From the NCBI RefSeq assembly GCF_000155735.2, contig NC_020908.1, forward strand, positions 625,001-689,000: DNA of 64,000 nucleotides, written 5' to 3'. Position numbers and translations under genes: made by a program. Below the pieces are notes generated by a model. That model had not been told where the DNA came from and made no database searches. It saw only the letters and a program-made list of their open reading frames with translations. This stretch comes from Octadecabacter arcticus 238 (GTDB taxonomy: Bacteria; Pseudomonadota; Alphaproteobacteria; Rhodobacterales; Rhodobacteraceae). Each line of letters starts with the position of its first letter. Positions within the stretch are counted from its first letter, which is position 1. Shown here piece by piece: positions 10,653 to 19,510 of this stretch.

Positions 10653-11186
10653 CTAATTGGCGCAGCCTTGGCGCCTTTGCAACAAAAAGGCCCCATGCAT
10701 TTTGCGCGGGGCCCAAATGGCGCTGATAACGCCGTTGTCGGCCTCGAGGTTTGCTATGATTATGGCCGCCATTTCGCCGGTGCCGTCTGCGATTGTGATG
10801 CCGCCGTCAGCGGATGTGATGCACAGGCGCTCGGCCTCATTGATTGGTTTGAAGTAGGTGGAGCCAGCTGGGAAATCACCACCCATCAAGACGCGGTCAT
10901 CTACTGGGTACAACAAGATGTTGGTTAGCTGGCCTTTGTTTTCGGACAACAAGAGCGTTTCGACCGTGCCCTCTGGCAGGGTGTCAAAGGCAGCATTTAT
11001 GGGCGCGTAAGCCGTGAATGCACATGGGCCCGCGAGCGTGTCAGCCAAGCCTGCCGCAGTCACTGCCGCGACCAGAGTCGTGAAGCGTTCATCGCCGGCC
11101 GCGATTTCTGTAATGGACCGGGCAGAAGCGGCCGCTCCAGCAATCGCGAACGTGGCCGCAGCGGCCATTGTTTTCAGATGTATCAT
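10653..11186 (-). CDS. fasciclin domain protein, secreted, altered C terminus
   Basis: A 177-residue exported protein: signal peptide MIHLKTMAAAATFAIAGAAASA, then one FAS1 domain (SITEIAAGDERFTTLVAAV, FTAYAPINAAFDTLPEGTV, and ILLYPVDDRVL). FAS1 domains mediate cell-surface adhesion. The family normally ends NGVIHVID plus a short tail. Here, after NGVISAI, the frame runs into WAPRKMHGAFLLQ, a segment encoded by a hairpin with a T run (10684-10713). This suggests that an indel near 10725 removed the native stop and the frame now reads through its own terminator. Confidence 0.82.
   Translation of the reverse strand: MIHLKTMAAAATFAIAGAAASARSITEIAAGDERFTTLVAAVTAAGLADTLAGPCAFTAYAPINAAFDTLPEGTVETLLLSENKGQLTNILLYPVDDRVLMGGDFPAGSTYFKPINEAERLCITSADGGITIADGTGEMAAIIIANLEADNGVISAIWAPRKMHGAFLLQRRQGCAN
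10684..10713 (-). terminator. intrinsic terminator inside the fasciclin 3' end
   Basis: Read on the minus strand, GGCCCC and GGGGCC form a 6 bp stem around a 13-base loop, followed at once by TTTTTG. This is a standard Rho-independent shape. It lies within the last codons of the fasciclin frame, 58 bases upstream of the AI-2E start, so it should separate the two transcripts. Confidence 0.6.
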
Positions 11187-11371
11187 GACAGTATCCCTTT
11201 TGTTTTTGCGTTGTGTATCAGGGATACGGTGAGGATTTGACTTTGGGTCACGTCCTTAACGCCACTGTGACAGGTTGAACTATTTGATCCATTCGCGAAC
11301 GTAGCGCGTGCGACTTGCCCTTGCACGGGTGTCTGTTAGACGTCCTTGAACAATATTTGAAAGTGATCCCC

Positions 11372-12733
11372 ATGCGCTTGAGTCGCTATTTCCTGCCCGT
11401 CCTCAAAGAATCACCTCGCGATGCGACGATCGTCAGCCACCAGTACATGCTGCGCGCTGGAATGATTAAGCAGTCGAGCGCGGGGATATATTCTTGGCTT
11501 CCGTTGGGGTTCAAGGTTCTCAAGCGGATCGAGCAGATCGTGCACGAAGAACAAGAACGCGCTGGTCACATCGCGATACAGATGCCAACGATCCAGTCGG
11601 CAGACTTGTGGCGAGAAAGCGGGCGCTATGAAGCTTACGGCGATGAAATGCTGCGCATCAAAGACCGCAATGGCAACGATCTTTTGTTCACGCCTACGGC
11701 TGAAGAACTGGTGACGGATATCTTCCGCAGTCACGTCGCGAGCTATAAATCCCTGCCAATGACGCTGTATCAGATTCAATGGAAATTCCGCGACGAACGC
11801 CGCCCGCGTTTTGGCGTCATGCGGGGCCGTGAATTTTATATGAAAGATGGCTACACATTTGATTTGACTAAAGAAGATGCGATGCATGCCTACAATCGCC
11901 ATCTGGTCAGTTACCTGCGCACCTATGAGCGCATGGGGCTTCAGGCGATCCCGATGCGTGCGGCTTCAGGCCCGATTGGCGGCGATGACACGCATGAATT
12001 TTTGGTGCTGGCAGACACTGGTGAATCTGAGGTGTTCTACGACGCCGCCGTGACGGAGCTGTCCTTTGGGAACCGTGAAATTGATTATGATGACGTGGCG
12101 CAGTGTGCTGATGTAATGGAAGAATTCACCACGAAATATGCCCGCACCGACGAAACCCATGACCCCGCTTTGTTTGACGCAATCCCAGCGGATCGCCAGC
12201 GCACCGCGCGCGGCATTGAAGTCGGTCAAATCTTCTACTTTGGCACCAAATACTCCGACGCCATGGGTGCGACTGTGCAAGGACCAGATGGCAAACCAAC
12301 GGCAGTTCATATGGGATCGCACGGCATTGGCGTGTCGCGACTTTTGGGCGCAATCATTGAAGCCAGTCATGACGACAAGGGCATCATCTGGCCCGAGGGC
12401 GTGACGCCGTTCCACGTCGGTATCGTTAACCTGAAACAAGGTGACGCCGACGCGGACGCAGCCTGTCAGTCGCTTTACGATGCTGTTGCGGCCTTGGGGC
12501 TTGAGGCGCTTTATGATGATCGCGACGAACGCGCGGGGTCAAAATTCGGCACGATGGATATGATCGGCCTGCCATGGCGCATCACCGTCGGTCCGCGTGG
12601 GTTAAAGAACGGTGTTGTCGAACTTACATCTCGCAAAACGGGCGAAAGTGAAGAGATGCCGCCGGAACAAGCGATTGCCAAAATCGGCGAAATTTATCGT
12701 GCCCAAGGTTTGGGCCGCGGCAAATCAAGCTAA
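11372..12733 (+). CDS. proS: prolyl-tRNA synthetase, short alphaproteobacterial form
   Basis: A 453-residue class II synthetase that charges tRNA-Pro. Motif 1 region [21 protein letters not shown], motif 2 [17 protein letters not shown], and motif 3 [14 protein letters not shown] are all present. The large YbaK-like editing insertion of the enteric enzyme is absent, as usual in alphaproteobacteria, which explains the length. The ATG at 11372 ([13 protein letters not shown]) is the conserved start; the reading frame extends 19 codons further up without family similarity. It is followed 11 bases later by lolC/E on the same strand. Confidence 0.96.
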   Translation: MRLSRYFLPVLKESPRDATIVSHQYMLRAGMIKQSSAGIYSWLPLGFKVLKRIEQIVHEEQERAGHIAIQMPTIQSADLWRESGRYEAYGDEMLRIKDRNGNDLLFTPTAEELVTDIFRSHVASYKSLPMTLYQIQWKFRDERRPRFGVMRGREFYMKDGYTFDLTKEDAMHAYNRHLVSYLRTYERMGLQAIPMRAASGPIGGDDTHEFLVLADTGESEVFYDAAVTELSFGNREIDYDDVAQCADVMEEFTTKYARTDETHDPALFDAIPADRQRTARGIEVGQIFYFGTKYSDAMGATVQGPDGKPTAVHMGSHGIGVSRLLGAIIEASHDDKGIIWPEGVTPFHVGIVNLKQGDADADAACQSLYDAVAALGLEALYDDRDERAGSKFGTMDMIGLPWRITVGPRGLKNGVVELTSRKTGESEEMPPEQAIAKIGEIYRAQGLGRGKSS

Positions 12734-12744
12734 AAGGCAGCACA

Positions 12745-14061
12745 ATGGCAGGCAAAACCGCCCCCTTTTCCCGTTTCGAATGGATGATCGCGTGGCGCTA
12801 TATTCGCGCCAAGCGTGCAGAAGGCGGCGTCAGCATTATGACGTGGATTTCATTGATCGGCGTAACGCTGGCAGTGTTCGCTTTGATCGCCGTTTTGGCG
12901 GTGCGCAGCGGCTTTCGTGCGGATTTCGTTGACACGATTGTCGGGGCCAATGCGCACCTGACCGTGCGCCAGAACTTCATGGAAACCGTGACGGTGACGC
13001 AGGGTGATCAATCGGTTGATGTCACCCGCCGCGTCGATACGATTGCCAATGGCGACGAACTTGCGGCGCAATTGCGCGCGATCGATGGCGTCACCCGCGC
13101 CGCACCAATTATTCGCGGCGAAGGTCTGGCAACGGTTGGCGCCCAAAGCAGCTTTGTGCAGGTCTACGGCATCACGCCCGATGATCTGCGTGACATTCCG
13201 CTGGTTCTGACCCCCCAGCAATCATCCGGATCGATTGATGACTTCGCCAATGGTGTCGCGCTGGGCTCAGGGGTTGCGAACAACCTTGGTGTCAGTGTTG
13301 GGGACCGGATCAATCTGCTGTCCGCCGAAGGGGTCAACACCGCCGCTGGTCGCAGCCCGCGCCGCAACACATTTGATGTTGTCTATATTTTCCAAACGGG
13401 TCGCTACATCACCGATATCAGCCGCGTTTATCTGCCACTGGCACAGGCCCAGACGTTTTACAGCCGCGACGGGGTCCACGACGAGATTGAGATCTACGTC
13501 GCCGACCCGGATCGCGTCGAAGACTGGATCAGCCCGCTGTACCGCGCACTAGGGCCGGAGGCGTTTTTGTACAGCTGGAAAGACAACGAAGGCGCATACC
13601 TGAGGGCGCTGACTGTTGAGGACAATGTGATGTTCGTCATCATGGCAATCCTTGTGCTGATTGCGTCAATGAACATCATCAGTGGGCTAATTATGCTGGT
13701 GAAAAACAAAGGCTGCGATATCGGAATTTTGCGCACAATGGGTCTGACCGAGGGGTCGATTTTGCGGATTTTCTTTATCTGCGGCGCGGGTCTGGGGACT
13801 GTTGGTACGATCCTTGGCGTGGTGCTGGGATGTCTGTTTGTGGTCTACATCGACCAGATTTTCGCACTGGTGAATTACGTCGCTGGGGGCGGCGTTTGGG
13901 ACCCGTCAATTCGCGGCATCTATACGATTCCGGCGAAACTGGAACTCGACGATGTGCTCAAGGCTGTCGTGCTATCCCTGTCGCTTAGCTGGATCGTCAC
14001 GATCTTTCCCGCCCGCCGCGCGGCGCGGATGAACCCTGTTGAGGCGCTGCGCTATGAATGA
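12745..14061 (+). CDS. lolC: lipoprotein-releasing ABC transporter permease (LolC/LolE family)
   Basis: A 438-residue inner-membrane permease of the Lol system, which extracts outer-membrane lipoproteins and hands them to LolA. The N-terminal segment [20 protein letters not shown] precedes the first membrane helix, a large periplasmic domain follows (residues about 50-280), and three C-terminal helices end with [18 protein letters not shown], the usual FtsX/LolC signature. Alphaproteobacteria generally use a single LolC/E subunit as a homodimer. The stop overlaps the lolD start by eight bases. Confidence 0.92.
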   Translation: MAGKTAPFSRFEWMIAWRYIRAKRAEGGVSIMTWISLIGVTLAVFALIAVLAVRSGFRADFVDTIVGANAHLTVRQNFMETVTVTQGDQSVDVTRRVDTIANGDELAAQLRAIDGVTRAAPIIRGEGLATVGAQSSFVQVYGITPDDLRDIPLVLTPQQSSGSIDDFANGVALGSGVANNLGVSVGDRINLLSAEGVNTAAGRSPRRNTFDVVYIFQTGRYITDISRVYLPLAQAQTFYSRDGVHDEIEIYVADPDRVEDWISPLYRALGPEAFLYSWKDNEGAYLRALTVEDNVMFVIMAILVLIASMNIISGLIMLVKNKGCDIGILRTMGLTEGSILRIFFICGAGLGTVGTILGVVLGCLFVVYIDQIFALVNYVAGGGVWDPSIRGIYTIPAKLELDDVLKAVVLSLSLSWIVTIFPARRAARMNPVEALRYE

Positions 14062-14731
14062 TGTCACGCTAAAGGTCGAGGGGCTTAAAAAGGCCTACAA
14101 CATGGGCAAACCGAACGAAGTACAGGTGCTGCAGGATGTATCCCTGCAAGTCGCTAAGGGGGAAGTCGTGGCCCTCGTCGCGCCGTCAGGTGCTGGTAAA
14201 TCAACGCTGCTGCACATCGCAGGATTGCTGGATTCGCCGGACGACGGCACCGTGGCGATTGGCGGTGAAGATATGACCAAACTCGGCGATCGCAAACGCA
14301 CGGCGGTGCGGCGCAACGATGTCGGGTTTATCTACCAATTTCACCATCTTTTGCCGGAATTTAGCGCACTTGAAAACATTGTGCTGCCGCAACTGGCGAA
14401 CGGGATTGCGCAAGCTGATGCTCAAGCGCATGCCGTTGATTTACTGACCCGTGTCGGTGTTGAAACCCGCGCCGATCATCGCCCTGCGGAACTGTCGGGG
14501 GGCGAACAACAACGGGTTGCGTTTTGTCGTGCTTTGGCGAACAAACCCAAACTTTTGTTGGCGGATGAACCGACAGGCAACCTTGATCCTGGCACGTCGG
14601 ACCGGGTGTTTGATGCGTTGATGGAACTGGTGCGATCGTCGGGGCTTTCGGTGCTGATCGCGACACATAATTTGGAACTGGCGGGGCGCATGGATCGCAT
14701 TGTCAGGCTTGACGCAGGACTGATCGCTTGA
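14054..14731 (+). CDS. lolD: lipoprotein-releasing ABC transporter ATP-binding protein
   Basis: A 225-residue ABC ATPase that powers LolC/E. Walker A is APSGAGKST at about residues 43-51, the signature LSGGEQQ at 147-153, Walker [13 protein letters not shown] at 167-178, and the H loop is [11 protein letters not shown] 14054 is chosen since it begins the first strand [13 protein letters not shown]; it overlaps the permease stop by eight bases, indicating coupling. TTGA at 14728-14731 joins it to the following dehydrogenase. Confidence 0.94.
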   Translation: MNDVTLKVEGLKKAYNMGKPNEVQVLQDVSLQVAKGEVVALVAPSGAGKSTLLHIAGLLDSPDDGTVAIGGEDMTKLGDRKRTAVRRNDVGFIYQFHHLLPEFSALENIVLPQLANGIAQADAQAHAVDLLTRVGVETRADHRPAELSGGEQQRVAFCRALANKPKLLLADEPTGNLDPGTSDRVFDALMELVRSSGLSVLIATHNLELAGRMDRIVRLDAGLIA

Positions 14732-15687
14732 AGGTATCTGTCTCCGAAATTGAGGACATCGCAAAGGCCGCCATGGTCGCGCACGGCGCGGGCGCTTGGC
14801 AGGCGGGCGAGGTGGCACAGGCCGTCGCGCGGGCCGAAGCATTTGGCAACGTCATTTGCGGGCTTTACTACCTTGAAAGCTACTGCACGCAGTTGAAATC
14901 CGGCCGCGTGGATGGACAAGCCGACCCTATCATCACGCGCCCCAAAGGCGGCCAAGTGATTGCGGATGCAAGGTACGGATTTGCGCAGCCGGCGTTCAGC
15001 CGTGGCTTGCCGCTCGCTGTTGCCGCCGCCCGCGAAAACGGCACCGCGACGCTGGCTGTTGCTCATGCACATACCTGCACATCGCTCGGGTTTTTCACCG
15101 AACAAATCGCAGCCGCAGGACTGATCGGGATCGGGTTTACCAACGCGTCACCGGTCGTGGCGCCCCCCAACGGCAAAGCGGCGGTGATCGGTACTAACCC
15201 GATTTCAATGTCCATTCCGAACGGTGGCATGCACTGGGATTTTTCAACGTCAGCAGTGGCTTTGGGCAAAATTACTATGGCCAAGGTGGCGGGCGAAAAG
15301 ATCCCGCTTGGCTGGGCTGTGGACGCAGATGGAACGCCCACAACTGACCCGACCGCAGCGCTTTCAGGCGCGCTGGTCAGTTCTGGTGGCTACAAAGGCT
15401 GGGGTTTTGGATTGATGGCTGAAGTGCTGGCGGCAGGTATGACGGGATCGGTAAATTCGTTGGATGTCAGTGGCCTGAAGGTAGCAAACGGCAAGCCGCA
15501 CGACCTTGGACAGTTTTACATTTTGATCGAACCGGGCGCAGATTTTGGTGCACGCTTGTCGCGCGTCGCACAAGCGGTCGCAGAACAGGACGGCGCGCGC
15601 ATTCCGGGTCAAAACCGCCAGCCGATGACACAAATTGATGTGGCGGACGCGCTCTGGTCGGCATCACGCGCACTCGCGATGTGCTGA
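14728..15687 (+). CDS. Ldh family (malate/ureidoglycolate/lactate-type) oxidoreductase
   Basis: A 319-residue NAD(P)-dependent dehydrogenase of the Ldh2 fold, unrelated to classical malate dehydrogenase. Typical motifs are [19 protein letters not shown] (the SxHxGxxG-like region), [24 protein letters not shown], and [12 protein letters not shown]. The family includes ureidoglycolate, sulfolactate, 3-dehydro-L-gulonate and piperideine-2-carboxylate enzymes; I cannot choose among them. Start TTG 14728 overlaps the lolD stop. Its linkage to proS-lolCD may be only transcriptional. Confidence 0.82.
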   Translation: MKVSVSEIEDIAKAAMVAHGAGAWQAGEVAQAVARAEAFGNVICGLYYLESYCTQLKSGRVDGQADPIITRPKGGQVIADARYGFAQPAFSRGLPLAVAAARENGTATLAVAHAHTCTSLGFFTEQIAAAGLIGIGFTNASPVVAPPNGKAAVIGTNPISMSIPNGGMHWDFSTSAVALGKITMAKVAGEKIPLGWAVDADGTPTTDPTAALSGALVSSGGYKGWGFGLMAEVLAAGMTGSVNSLDVSGLKVANGKPHDLGQFYILIEPGADFGARLSRVAQAVAEQDGARIPGQNRQPMTQIDVADALWSASRALAMC

Positions 15688-15773
15688 CAAACACGTGACT
15701 GGTCGAACCTTTTATTGAGGTCACTCGTTTCTTAAGGACAACGTACGACCAACGAAAACAAAAGGTGTCTCCC

Positions 15774-16415
15774 ATGCGTATTCTGTCCCTTGCTTTGCCG
15801 CTGGTTATTGCGGCGTCGCCTGTCACGGCCGGCCTGATCTCATTCGGTGGCAGTTGGAGCGAACAACGGCTGCAATTGTTTAGCTCCAACGATTATTCCT
15901 TTAATGGCGGCTCCCTCGATATTGTGTCTGATGGCGCAGTGTCGCTGGCGTGGACCCGCACTGGTCGCGGCGACTGGGGTGCGCGTGTTGCGTCGTGGAA
16001 CTGGGCGGTCGATCAATCCGTTCCGGCGACGGATCTGCGGCTTAAGGGCGGCGATGACCGCAATATTTCCGTCTACTTCGTATTTCTACCAGAGGCCGAC
16101 GCCGTCAATATGGAAAATGCCAACATCCGCCAGCTGAACGGCAACCCCAACGTGCGCATCCTGCAATACGTCTGGGGCGGCAATCATTCACGCGGCGACG
16201 TGCAGCAATCGCCCTATGCCCCCGGTCAGGGCGCCAATGTGATCCTGCGTCAGGCTGGAACTGGTCGCAATTCCGAAAGCGTCGATCTTGACCATGATTT
16301 CGCGACGGCATTTGGCGATGTGCCGGGCGCATTGGTCGGTATTGCGGTGTCTGCGGACAGTGATGACACAAATTCAATGATCCGCGCGTCGGTTTCCGAT
16401 CTGGCTATTCTTTAA
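15774..16415 (+). CDS. DUF3047 family exported protein
   Basis: A 213-residue protein with signal peptide MRILSLALPLVIAASPVTAG. The body has the DUF3047 pattern: DGAVSLAWTRTGRGDW, then ASWNWAVDQSVPATDL and GGDDRNISVYFVF, where an aspartate pair precedes the strand. Function unknown; the fold is probably a periplasmic beta sandwich. ATG 15774 is used because the signal peptide begins there; an upstream GTG at 15765 adds only three residues. Transcribed alone, about 86 bases after the dehydrogenase. Confidence 0.72.
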   Translation: MRILSLALPLVIAASPVTAGLISFGGSWSEQRLQLFSSNDYSFNGGSLDIVSDGAVSLAWTRTGRGDWGARVASWNWAVDQSVPATDLRLKGGDDRNISVYFVFLPEADAVNMENANIRQLNGNPNVRILQYVWGGNHSRGDVQQSPYAPGQGANVILRQAGTGRNSESVDLDHDFATAFGDVPGALVGIAVSADSDDTNSMIRASVSDLAIL

Positions 16416-16427
16416 TGAATGGATGTG

Positions 16428-16449
16428 AACGGCGCGTTAGCGTGCCGTT
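16428..16449. terminator. stem-loop between convergent genes
   Basis: AACGGC and GCCGTT form a stem continued by G-T and C-G pairs around a TTAG loop, just after the DUF3047 stop and just before the end of the convergent lipoprotein gene. There is no clear T run on either strand, so it may be a weak bidirectional or Rho-assisted end. Confidence 0.35.
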
Positions 16450-16463
16450 GATAAAACCCTCCG

Positions 16464-17141
16464 TTAATCACAAATACCAACTAGATCAGCATCTTCATGG
16501 ACACCCAAAACCTCAACGGGTCTTGGCGTTTGTGTTGGATGCTGCACGGGCATCACTGCGGATAGCGCTTGATAAAGCCTTTCAGTTCGCGGTGCAGCAG
16601 GGGCCAATGTGCGACAGCAGATGAATTCTTCGACCAAGGAGGCCTGTTGTTCATACCCCATCGCAAGAAAGTCGATTTCTTCAGCTGGATCAAACAGATA
16701 CGGATCAATCCCGGGTTTGTGTTCGGCCAATCCGCGAAACGGTGAATAGCCTGTGACGGCACGGTTTTGCCATTGCCAGACATGGGTCATTTCATGGGCG
16801 AAATACATCGCGCCAACCAGATTTATCCCTTCAGGATAACCGCTTACGTAGTCTGGCACGGTCCAATCAGGGCTGGTCAAAACGTGGGTCCACGCCACGG
16901 CACCCGCGGTGCGGGTTCGGATGGTTGGGCCGGACGGTGGTGGGGCGATCTTTTCGCGGCAGGTTATCTGTGGCCGTGCGGGGTAAATGCGCGTGGTCAC
17001 GCCGATGACGCCGACCTCCAACAGTCTGACGTCGCTGGTGTTTAACGTGTCGCCCATAATTTGACCGATCAGGAGGTTCTCCGTATCGGTCGTGCCGCGT
17101 GCGCAGGCCGACAAGAGCAAAAAGGCGAGGATAATCCGCAT
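16464..17141 (-). CDS. putative zinc-dependent protease lipoprotein
   Basis: A 225-residue predicted lipoprotein: MRIILAFLLLSACARG gives a lipobox LSAC with Cys at residue 12. Residues 116-120 are HEMTH within FAHEMTHVWQWQN, the HExxH zinc-metallopeptidase motif. About 35 residues later EEIDFLAMGYEQQASLVEEF offers candidate third ligands. I do not recognise a named family; the arrangement is like the DUF4157 and eCIS-core type of HExxH with a trailing WQ. Expected in the periplasm or outer membrane. It ends convergent to the DUF3047 gene. An IS110-type element begins about 90 bases upstream of its start. Confidence 0.6.
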   Translation of the reverse strand: MRIILAFLLLSACARGTTDTENLLIGQIMGDTLNTSDVRLLEVGVIGVTTRIYPARPQITCREKIAPPPSGPTIRTRTAGAVAWTHVLTSPDWTVPDYVSGYPEGINLVGAMYFAHEMTHVWQWQNRAVTGYSPFRGLAEHKPGIDPYLFDPAEEIDFLAMGYEQQASLVEEFICCRTLAPAAPRTERLYQALSAVMPVQHPTQTPRPVEVLGVHEDADLVGICD

Positions 17142-17308
17142 GGATCAAAGATATGCCCGCGCTGGCTTGGTGCAAAGTACCATCTGCGCACAGCGCCTAG
17201 AAACGGTATGGGTCCCGAATGACATGGTGTGTCTGTGGATGCCGCTCTCCTGGGCAAACGAGGTACAGTATACTGGCCTCAATGAAGCAGCCACAAAGGA
17301 GAACGACA

Positions 17309-18349
17309 ATGGCATATTATGTTGGATTGGACGTGTCCGTCAAAGAAACGTCGATTTGTATTATGGATGACAAGGGCGTTGTTGCGGCGCGCACGGATAT
17401 CTCAACAGATCCAGATTTGATCACGAACTTTATCTCAAAGCACGCGCCTGACGTAGAGCGGGTTGTTCATGAGAGCGGCATTCTAGCGATTTGGTTGACC
17501 CGTGAGTTAGAGAAACGCGGCGTGCCGATCATTTGCATAGATGCGCGTCTCGCGCACAAAGCGTTGTCGGGGCGCATTAACAAATCCGATCAGGGCGATG
17601 CTGAAGGACTGGCTCAGTTGGCGCGAACGGGTTGGTTCACTCAGGTCCATATCCGCAGCGAGGCATCGGAGCGCGTGCGCGTTCTCATTGGTGCCCGCGA
17701 GCGGCTGATCCGTATGCGTAAGGATCTTGAAGGTCATGTACGTGGCGTTCTCAAGGTGTTCGGTGTTTGCATGACGTCGGTTGGAACGGGGAAGTTGCGA
17801 AGGGACTTTCGAGATCAGCTCGCAGCTGCGGCGGATACGGATCCGGCGATTGCGCTGTTGTCAGAAACATTCATCCCTCTGCACAAGACACTCTGCATTG
17901 CCAGAGATGCGCTGGACGACCAAGTAAGGATGATGGCGCGAGAAAGTGAGCTGGCGCGTCGACTGATGACCGTACCAGGAGTTGGTCCCATCGTGGCGTT
18001 GGCATATATCGCGACACTGGATGATGAAAAACGGTTCAGGAAATCGGTCGATGTTGGGGCTTTCCTTGGCCTCACACCAAAACGCCATCAATCGGGCGAG
18101 GTGGATTGGTCGGGTAAAATATCCAAATGCGGTGATTGTGATATGCGCCGATTATTATACTCAGCCGCATCAACATTGATCAGTTGCACGAGAAAGTCCT
18201 CTCGTTTGAAAGAGTGGGCAACAAAGTTAGCCGAGCGCAAAGGGCACAAGAAAGCAGCCGTGGCAGCCTCCCGGAAAATTGCTGTCCTCCTACATTGCCT
18301 CTGGCGAAACGAAACCGTGTTTGAGCCTGGAATGGGGGGCGCCAGCTGA
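17309..18349 (+). CDS. IS110 family DEDD transposase
   Basis: A 346-residue recombinase with the RuvC-like DEDD domain at the N terminus (YYVGLDVSVKETSICIMDD, then HESG, then KSDQGDAEGLAQLAR) and the Transposase_20 domain at the C terminus (MTVPGVGPIVALAYIATLDD and GAFLGLTPKRHQSGEVDWSG with the catalytic Ser). ATG 17309 follows GGAG. The frame is intact, so the element may be active. Members of this family use a bridge RNA encoded by the element to choose target and donor. Confidence 0.92.
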   Translation: MAYYVGLDVSVKETSICIMDDKGVVAARTDISTDPDLITNFISKHAPDVERVVHESGILAIWLTRELEKRGVPIICIDARLAHKALSGRINKSDQGDAEGLAQLARTGWFTQVHIRSEASERVRVLIGARERLIRMRKDLEGHVRGVLKVFGVCMTSVGTGKLRRDFRDQLAAAADTDPAIALLSETFIPLHKTLCIARDALDDQVRMMARESELARRLMTVPGVGPIVALAYIATLDDEKRFRKSVDVGAFLGLTPKRHQSGEVDWSGKISKCGDCDMRRLLYSAASTLISCTRKSSRLKEWATKLAERKGHKKAAVAASRKIAVLLHCLWRNETVFEPGMGGAS

Positions 18350-18587
18350 GAGATTGAGATTTTGAATACCTGCCCGAGAGACAAGGGGTAGGTTCGACGT
18401 CCTCCGGGACGGAGGCAGATCGAGCCAGAAAAGCGGCTGAGGTGGGCAAATCCCAACCTCGTGAATGACATTTTGGCAGATCAGTCCCGTACGCCATCAG
18501 GAGGCAGGATAATCCCTGACCTCGTAGAGAACCACGGACCCGGAAGACACAGAACCTAACACCCTTGACTTAACCACAGACAGAGAG
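18350..18587 (+). ncRNA. candidate bridge RNA region at the IS1111 right end
   Basis: The 238 bases after the transposase stop lack a reading frame but contain several strong stem-loops: CCTCC/GGAGG at 18401-18415, and GAGGTGGG paired with CCCAACCTC (one bulge) at 18439-18460. IS1111-group elements are known to encode their guide RNA in this position, with internal loops that pair to target and donor. The location and structure match; the loop assignment has not been worked out here. Confidence 0.5.
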
Positions 18588-18601
18588 CTGATCTGGATCA
18601 A
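18588..18601. promoter_or_regulatory. FNR/FnrL-like box upstream of the cytochrome gene
   Basis: CTGATCTGGATCAA matches the FNR consensus TTGAT-N4-ATCAA at nine of ten positions, 52 bases upstream of the cytochrome ATG. The single mismatch is the outermost base, exactly where the IS1111 element ends, so the insertion may have altered the box. The right-end repeat of the element stops six bases before it. Confidence 0.6.
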
Positions 18602-18652
18602 AGCGCTGCACGGAGGCATTGCTAGATTGGGCCGAAACAGAAGGATGCCAAA

Positions 18653-19048
18653 ATGAAAACCCTATGGATTGCCCCGCTGCTTTTGGTGGGATGTGTTGAA
18701 CAAGAATTGGACGTGGGTGCCGAGGCTGGGGCGGTCTTGTTCCAAGCCAATTGCGCATCGTGCCACGGGACGGACGCGCGCGGTATGGGGGAACTAGGGC
18801 GGCAGTTGTCGATCATGCCCCCAGATCTGACCGTTTTGGCGGCAAACAATGGGGGCGCATTCCCACGCGACTACGTGCTGGGTGTGATCGACGGATTTGA
18901 TCGTCGACCCCACTTTAGCGACGCAATGCCGGAATTCGGCGCTGGCGACATGGGGCCGACGATCATTGTCGAAGAAGACGGCTTGGGCACACCCATCCCT
19001 GCGCGCCTGCTTGCACTGGCAACGTATCTGGAGACGATTCAGGAATAG
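18653..19048 (+). CDS. cytochrome c lipoprotein
   Basis: A 131-residue monohaem cytochrome c. MKTLWIAPLLLVGC is a lipoprotein signal, so it is probably anchored in the membrane facing the periplasm. The haem motif is CASCHG (residues about 35-40) and the Met ligand is likely in DAMPEFGAGDM. The FNR-like box upstream points to induction at low oxygen, suggesting a role in respiration under oxygen limitation. The electron partners are unknown. The IS1111 element now sits directly upstream and may have cut off further promoter sequence. Confidence 0.85.
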   Translation: MKTLWIAPLLLVGCVEQELDVGAEAGAVLFQANCASCHGTDARGMGELGRQLSIMPPDLTVLAANNGGAFPRDYVLGVIDGFDRRPHFSDAMPEFGAGDMGPTIIVEEDGLGTPIPARLLALATYLETIQE

Positions 19049-19062
19049 GGTGTCGCGCTGGC

Positions 19063-19194
19063 CTATTTCGCCTTTTTACCCGCGATCATGATGCCGTCTT
19101 TGTTGGCATTGCTGTTAGCCGTCGCAGCGACTTTGACCTTCTCTTTTTTTGGCTTTTTGACTTCGCGCTTGTTGGCGCCTGTACCTTTGGACAT
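19063..19194 (-). CDS. small basic Lys/Ala-rich protein, 43 residues
   Basis: ATG at 19194, preceded by AGGAGA at a good distance, opens a 43-residue frame (MSKGTGANKREVKKPKKEKV at the start, then VAATANSNANKDGIMIAGKK) ending in TAG at 19063. The composition, KKPKK cluster and the AATANSN and IAGKK segments resemble a short conserved proteobacterial protein of unknown role that I have seen annotated as hypothetical. It may bind nucleic acid. Convergent with the cytochrome gene, 14 bases apart. Confidence 0.7.
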   Translation of the reverse strand: MSKGTGANKREVKKPKKEKVKVAATANSNANKDGIMIAGKKAK

Positions 19195-19510
19195 GGGGAG
19201 TTCTCCTGATCGGATTCCCGCGCCACGGTTGCGGCGCTGGGTCGATGCCAGTCGGAGGGCAGGGTTGCCTGATGTGTCCTTGTCGGCACGTCAGGGCGAT
19301 GCGGCCTAGCGGCAGCGGGTGGGCACATGTGTGCTGGACCTGCGTGAATAATGTGGGCTTTGGCAGGGTGTTTGGCAAGGGGGATGGTGTGAGGCTGCTT
19401 ATTCCAGCCTCAAAGTCAAATCTACGATCTGGAAAAGCCCGAACCGCCCCTTTGAGCGGGCGCGAGCTATTGCAAAGTATGTGATTGGATTGCCTTAGTG
19501 ATTAGAACTT
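19195..19510. other. intergenic region without recognised gene
   Basis: About 315 bases between the small basic protein and the HEPN-like gene. It holds the promoter side of the small gene and a CCGC/GCGG stem-loop near 19451-19466. Short frames exist on both strands but none has a convincing start, ribosome site or recognisable content. Confidence 0.5.

Larger units (their letters stand above)
17225..18588 (+). mobile_element. IS110 family element, IS1111 group
   Basis: The element carries a DEDD transposase, a short 5' leader and about 240 bases of non-coding DNA after the transposase. A 9 bp subterminal inverted repeat, TGTCTGTGG at 17230-17238 and CCACAGACA at 18574-18582, fits the IS1111 group, which has subterminal repeats and a right-end non-coding RNA. 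Ends are placed within a few bases outside these repeats and are approximate. The right end abuts an FNR-like box and the cytochrome gene. Confidence 0.75.

Noticed and set aside
14039..14061. Upstream in-frame start for lolD
   Set aside because: The start at 14054 begins the conserved first strand and overlaps the permease stop in the usual way; the extra five residues have no support.
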